A stretch of 64,000 bases of DNA from Tetrapyrgos nigripes (taxonomy: Eukaryota; Basidiomycota; Agaricomycetes; Agaricales; Campanellaceae), in NCBI GenBank assembly GCA_013368315.1, contig JAACJM010000098.1, positions 124,001 through 188,000 of the forward strand, read 5' to 3'. The position numbers and the translations under genes are program-made. Within the stretch, counting starts at the first letter, position 1, and each line of letters starts with the position of its first letter. The notes under the pieces were generated by a model, which did not search any database, was not told the DNA's origin, and worked only from the letters and a program-made list of their open reading frames with translations. Shown here piece by piece: positions 59,233 to 64,000 of this stretch.

Positions 59233-62200
59233 GAGAACGCCTCTTTCTTTTCAGGTGTCTGCCAGTGGCTGTTTATTTCAATGGTCAATTGTCGATTATG
59301 GTCTCTAAATCTGAACCCATGTATTCCTTTGAATGGCAACTCTGTTCGACTCAAAGTACTAATAGGCGCCTCCTCACCCTCTTTCTTCAGAGTTCTTACC
59401 GCGGATAGTGCGACAGCAAAGACCATGCTTCCTTGAACCCCAATCCTACAGTCCCACGTTGTAATCGTGCTCAGTCCATTACTCAAAAGCCCAAACGAGC
59501 AATCCAATATTCTTTCCTGTCCCTTGGGGTTGCCTCACTACTGACAGTGGACGCTGCATGTAATATCGTTTAACGTGCTCTGTTTGAGGATCTTGCAAAT
59601 CTGTCTTCCCTGATTAACTCATCCTCTCACTAATGCTGCAGTCTATTTTCTTCTGTGACTGCTCCGTCGTGTGCAGCATTCCCCATCACTCCTGGCCGTC
59701 GATCGAGTGCCTAATCATTGAGAGTCTGTCTGGGTTTGAACTTTACTTGGAAGTGAGCAAGTGACATAGGCCGTCGATGACCATTCCAGACCATTCCACT
59801 TACTCACCGTTGCAGGAAGTTTCAGTCTTCAATGGACATTTACTGTCTAGAAAGCTCGAGACCCGAAAGTTTCAGAGTCAAATCATAAGCAAGTCAACCC
59901 TCTATTTGTCCCTCTATTCATTCTCTTACTGATGTTCATTATTGCTTTTAATTTTCACAGTCAAAGTTGCGATGCATATCAAACCTTGCGGCGGTTCTTA
60001 CTTCAAAAAACATCAGTGTCTTGATACCTGATATCCGCTGATGGAGAAATGTTATTCTCCTAAGTATGGACTGTCTGCAGTCTGCCAGTGTCATTTACCT
60101 ACTTACTGACTACTTTTCCCCAGCACGAATGGTCTATACGCGTGGAGGGTCACTCACAGGAAATGTTCTCGCAGATATACGACCACCGTGTACGACCTCG
60201 GATTTTCAGTGGATTTTCGGCTGTCACTGAATAGTACTGAATAACCGTCTCCCAGCTCCAACCGCCCGGCCCGCCCCACAGGTCACGGCGACCCTGTTTT
60301 CCATCAAGAGTCCTTGCTGTACAATCACTGGTGTCGGTGTATGCGCCCGACGACATTCACTTCATTTACAATCACACGATATCAGAGTCTCTGTGTCTCC
60401 TGCGAATGGAGAATTCGTTACGCCGCGGAACCATCAAAGATACACCAAATACCAGCACCAACAGGCACCATATGCAACGGGCATCTCCAAAATATCCCAT
60501 ATCATCTCTACACTTTCTACATACTCATCTCTCCATATCTCCACCGCCGGGAGCGAGAGCACACGATTCATTACGAGAATGATACGGGTACGGGAGATGA
60601 GAAAAACGATTAACGATTAAAAGTTACGAGCTGCTTTCATATGCATTTTTATTCTACATCAAGGAAGGACGTCGACAGTAGAGAACAACGATCATCATGT
60701 CTTCAAGAAACTTTTTGACTTGACGATCAGAAAATTATGTTACTACGGGGATCAAGGTTGGTATACGAGGTAAATCTCTCTCAGACTCACCTTTCCTTGA
60801 TTTGTCCGAAAAACCACCGAATGCTTTCGTTGAGCACATCTGGATTATCTAGGTTCTTTCTTTCTGAGCTTGTTCTGATCGACGGTCAAATTCTGGGGAT
60901 CATCATCTACATCTTACATAGCCATAGGGGAAGTTCTGAACGGCAGCTGGACAATGACAGACAGTTCATTAACTCAAAGTCTGCCGCTCGTACTCCAAGT
61001 TATCAGCACCAAGATGAACACAGACGTATATACAGCTGCGCACTCTGTCCGCCTCATATAACCTGAAGCAGTGGACTCTCTCATTCCCAGCAGTGTTCTC
61101 ATATTCCCCGGTCTCCTCTATGTCCGAAAAAGACCGATTTTTCACCGAGTGCAATCAAAATAATGTCCAGATAATACACTCCCGCTATGATATCAAAGGT
61201 TGACAAGGACATGCGGTTCAGAACTTCATATCTACAGAGGATGTTTCATGAATGTCAATCCGAGGCCGTTCGAGGGTTATTGGGTGCGCGTTGCTGGCCA
61301 TGGCTTTGGGGTTGGGGTTCTTGGTTTCAATTTTCTCTCTTTCTTTTTGCAAGTTCTGATTCATAACTTGTTTCGCTGTCCCAGCACTCCGTCGTCGTCG
61401 TAAGTGCTATGTACGACTCCTATCATCGCCATTCAAGTTGGTCGCCTTGGATATTTACTACTGACTTACTTGCCACTTGTACAGCAACCGAGTGAGGTGA
61501 CTATGGAGTCTTTCATGTGTCTGAGGATTCAGGTAAAGAAATAGATGGATATACAATACCTACAGGAGTGCTCAGCGCACGACGTGTATCCACTCGAACT
61601 ACCTGCCCCGGGTTCATACTTTCCCAAGAATCAAGACCGGTATGTCGTACCTCAAAATCAAATCGGTGCTTTTTAATAATATAATCTATTCTAATGAAGT
61701 TGTATGTATTGCACCTGTCATCGAATCAACAAATTCATGCCTTCCTTCCATTTCTGTGTGGCTCTTTCTCTTGGGAGTGATCTCCGTCTCTCCTTTCAAT
61801 CGTCATTATTGAACGACTTCAAGTTCTCAAGGAGTTTCCCGGACGTATACGAAATTGAGACTTCAACAAACGTACGCGTTGTATTGTTGTAATGCGTCAC
61901 TGTTCTTGACCGCCGTCGAACATATACGGTACGGTATAGTCTTGAAGCGTTGGATCGTTGGAATATTCGACGTTCATTCACATTCATGTCCCGTCCCAGC
62001 CCCCTCTGGCCCTGGCTGGGATTCACTGGATAATCTTACAGCGTGTATGTAACATGGCAGGATTTCAGCCATTCACTACACCATATCTTCAAGCCGTACA
62101 TCGTCGGTGAACGGATGCCATAAGCCCTTGTCGTCATACTCAAGCGATTGTACACACTTTTGGCGGAGAGGAGTCTCAATCTATGGTATTAGCTAGAGTT

Positions 62201-64000
62201 ATTCGCCTTGGCAAGGCCCGGTGACACTGTGCGCGTAGCGTGGCTAGGATACCAACTTCAATATCGACGTACTTACCTTCTTGCCCAGCCCTTTCTTAAG
62301 GCGATATATACATTTAATCGTGATCGTGAGCTTACTTTACTGAGTTCAGTAACTCAAGGCAGAATCTATCAGGCATACTATCTATGTATGTATGCGTATG
62401 CTTTCAATGCCACGCTTCACCAAAGCTAATCGCTCTCTACATATAACCTTGTCTGATCAATTCATTGGCAAGCAATTTCTCATTCCCATTCTCCATGATC
62501 TTCTCGTTGACCGAGAGAGAATCGCAGAATCGCAGAATTGCTATACGATCATGATCTTAAGTATACAAACTCTTTGGTGATCATGATCATGCTCTCATTC
62601 AATCAATGCAAAATGGTTTCAAACTCCTTTCATGGCCACCTACACGTTACCGTATACGGTGTCCAGATTAGGATGAAGGGATCCAAGACAAAGTCTCACT
62701 ATTCGTATATGGTAAACGTAAGTTCCTTTCCGATCCGACGCTGGCAGCATGTTCGCAGCCAGTTTTAATGTTTTCTACCTCCTACGCGCCGCGCACGTCG
62801 TCGTCGCGCCCCTTCATCCCGATTCCCCTTCTGCAGCCGCAATACTGATCGCATCTCTTTAACAATCCCCTTGGAGCAACCGAGTTCCTGTCAGAGGATC
62901 AGCCCGACACTTCCGATCGTCAGTACTACATACTCAGTATCCAGTATCCAGTACTCGTTCATGGGGCTGTACATTGGGCAATGGGCATTGATTAGATATC
63001 GCCGGCTGGAAGTACTTCTCTATCTACTTATCTTCTGCAAGTAGGTGTAAATGCTTAATGAGACGGCAAGGAATCAAGGATACACAAGGTTCAACGAAGG
63101 ACCCTTGCAGATCACTGTGATGGCATATGGGTTTGATATGGGCACCGGAAGAGCGATTCTGAAATTTACGCTCGATATCATCATACAAAGTTTAGAGTGA
63201 ATTCTACCAAACTTCTACATACAGTAGTGTTATGGGCCGATGGTAATCTGGACCTCGCCCGCCCCGACAGCCTGGGATGCACCCGTTGCAGCGCACACCT
63301 GGACCATCGTCATCGTCATCGTTGTCAAACGCTGGTCAGGGAGGCCTCCTCCTGTTAAGTATTTCCGTAGCAACGCAACGACAACGAGGAACAAGGGGCG
63401 GCGGCGGCGTTGAATTCTTCAATCTTGAACCACGCAAAAACCATGTTGTATATGCATGGCATTGCACTGGCATGGAGCTCGCCATTCTTGTCATCCACGA
63501 GCAACGGCCCGTGCACAGGGGTTAGTCGTACGTGTAGATGGCGCCGTTGAGATATCAAGCTATCAGGCCGCCGGCCCCAGGGTCGAAAGAACAACGAACA
63601 AGGACAAGAACATGCTACATGCTGCCTGACGAAATTTAAAGAACATGCTTGCTACTACCTCGTTGCATTGCACCTCGCTACTCATAACCGGTACGAATGA
63701 TTGCGCGCCCCTTGAACGGTGGACCTTTGCAAAGACTCGGAGTCAAGACCTCGCAGCAAGTCAATTGTAACTGAGTCACTGAGTCGGTACCTCGTAAGTG
63801 TACCTCAAAAATACCTCGAAATGAAATCTAAATAAAAAAATAGAAGGAGGGACTCCTCATGGTCTCCCCAGGCTCCCTTCCTATCAACTTTCTACGTTTC
63901 TACAATTCTACTCGCAAAGTTAAAGACTCCGTTGAAGTTCGAACTGAGGGAGAATCCCGTACGTACGTACAGCTGTTCCTTCCCATACAGTAACATACAC
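59233..64000. other. 4.7-kb region without recognisable protein gene
   Basis: No long frame or spliced protein family is visible on either strand. Well-formed branch-point plus acceptor signals on the plus strand occur near 59622-59641 (CTCACTAATGCTGCAG), 59801-59816, 59943-59961, 60103-60123 and 61463-61484 (CTTACTTGCCACTTGTACAG). GATCATGATC repeats lie at 62547-62590 and a CATCGT run at 63305. It could hold spliced noncoding transcripts or degenerate genes. I could not assemble a coding sequence. Confidence 0.4.

Noticed and set aside
60314..61066. Plus-strand frames of 75-109 codons
   Set aside because: No domain, atypical residue use, and mutually overlapping frames. Not supportable as proteins.

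Overview
The window looks like a basidiomycete (mushroom, probably Agaricales) chromosome arm. Genes carry many short introns (about 50-100 nt, GT-AG, CTNAY-like branch points), intergenic distances are small where genes are conserved, and the protein families are typical of Agaricomycetes: HET domain, F-box, DDE_3 mariner, carboxylesterase expansion and a Thi9-type permease. No prokaryotic signal, CRISPR array, rRNA or tRNA was recognised. All exon coordinates are my own splicing of the sequence. They preserve frame end to end, but no transcript was available.

1-13.2 kb is a decaying segmental-duplication zone. It holds two copies of a Ser/Thr-rich single-pass membrane protein gene (1-1124 truncated by the window edge; 7477-8773 frameshifted), a type-B carboxylesterase split by a 237-bp insertion (3547-5952), a second carboxylesterase pseudogene (11214-13222), a carboxylesterase 5' scrap (9720-9917) and two relics of a zinc alcohol dehydrogenase (about 7370 and 10340-10935). 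The intact version of the ADH/esterase pair lies 35 kb away as a divergent gene pair (ADH 45473-46751 minus; esterase 47507-49673 plus).

13.4-32.8 kb has housekeeping genes between mobile elements: Sec14-like lipid transfer protein, ICP55-type mitochondrial aminopeptidase, a Tc1/mariner element with TA duplication and long inverted repeats (19048-21365), a HET-domain gene, a 600-bp hAT-type MITE with an 8-bp duplication (25633-26232) beside a SnoaL-like fragment, an MFS sugar transporter, a Rab11-like GTPase with a predicted 5-nt microexon, and SPT4. The mariner element sits in what appears to be a duplicate of the Rab gene's 3' end.

33-44.4 kb is a lineage-specific minus-strand array of RING-H2 genes (612, 538 and 522 aa) plus an F-box pseudogene. 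One array member (38559-39738) has exchanged its RING and C-terminal part for a LIM-domain-binding (LDB/Adn1-like) domain in a continuous reading frame, giving a predicted 336-aa chimera.

45-59 kb contains the intact ADH/esterase pair, then a Thi9-like permease (50343-53385) whose first intron carries the conserved core of a TPP riboswitch on the sense strand, eIF5B (53568-58131) and an ARL2 GTPase (58325-59232) divergent from it. The last 4.7 kb has no recognisable protein gene but several intron-like 3' splice signals.
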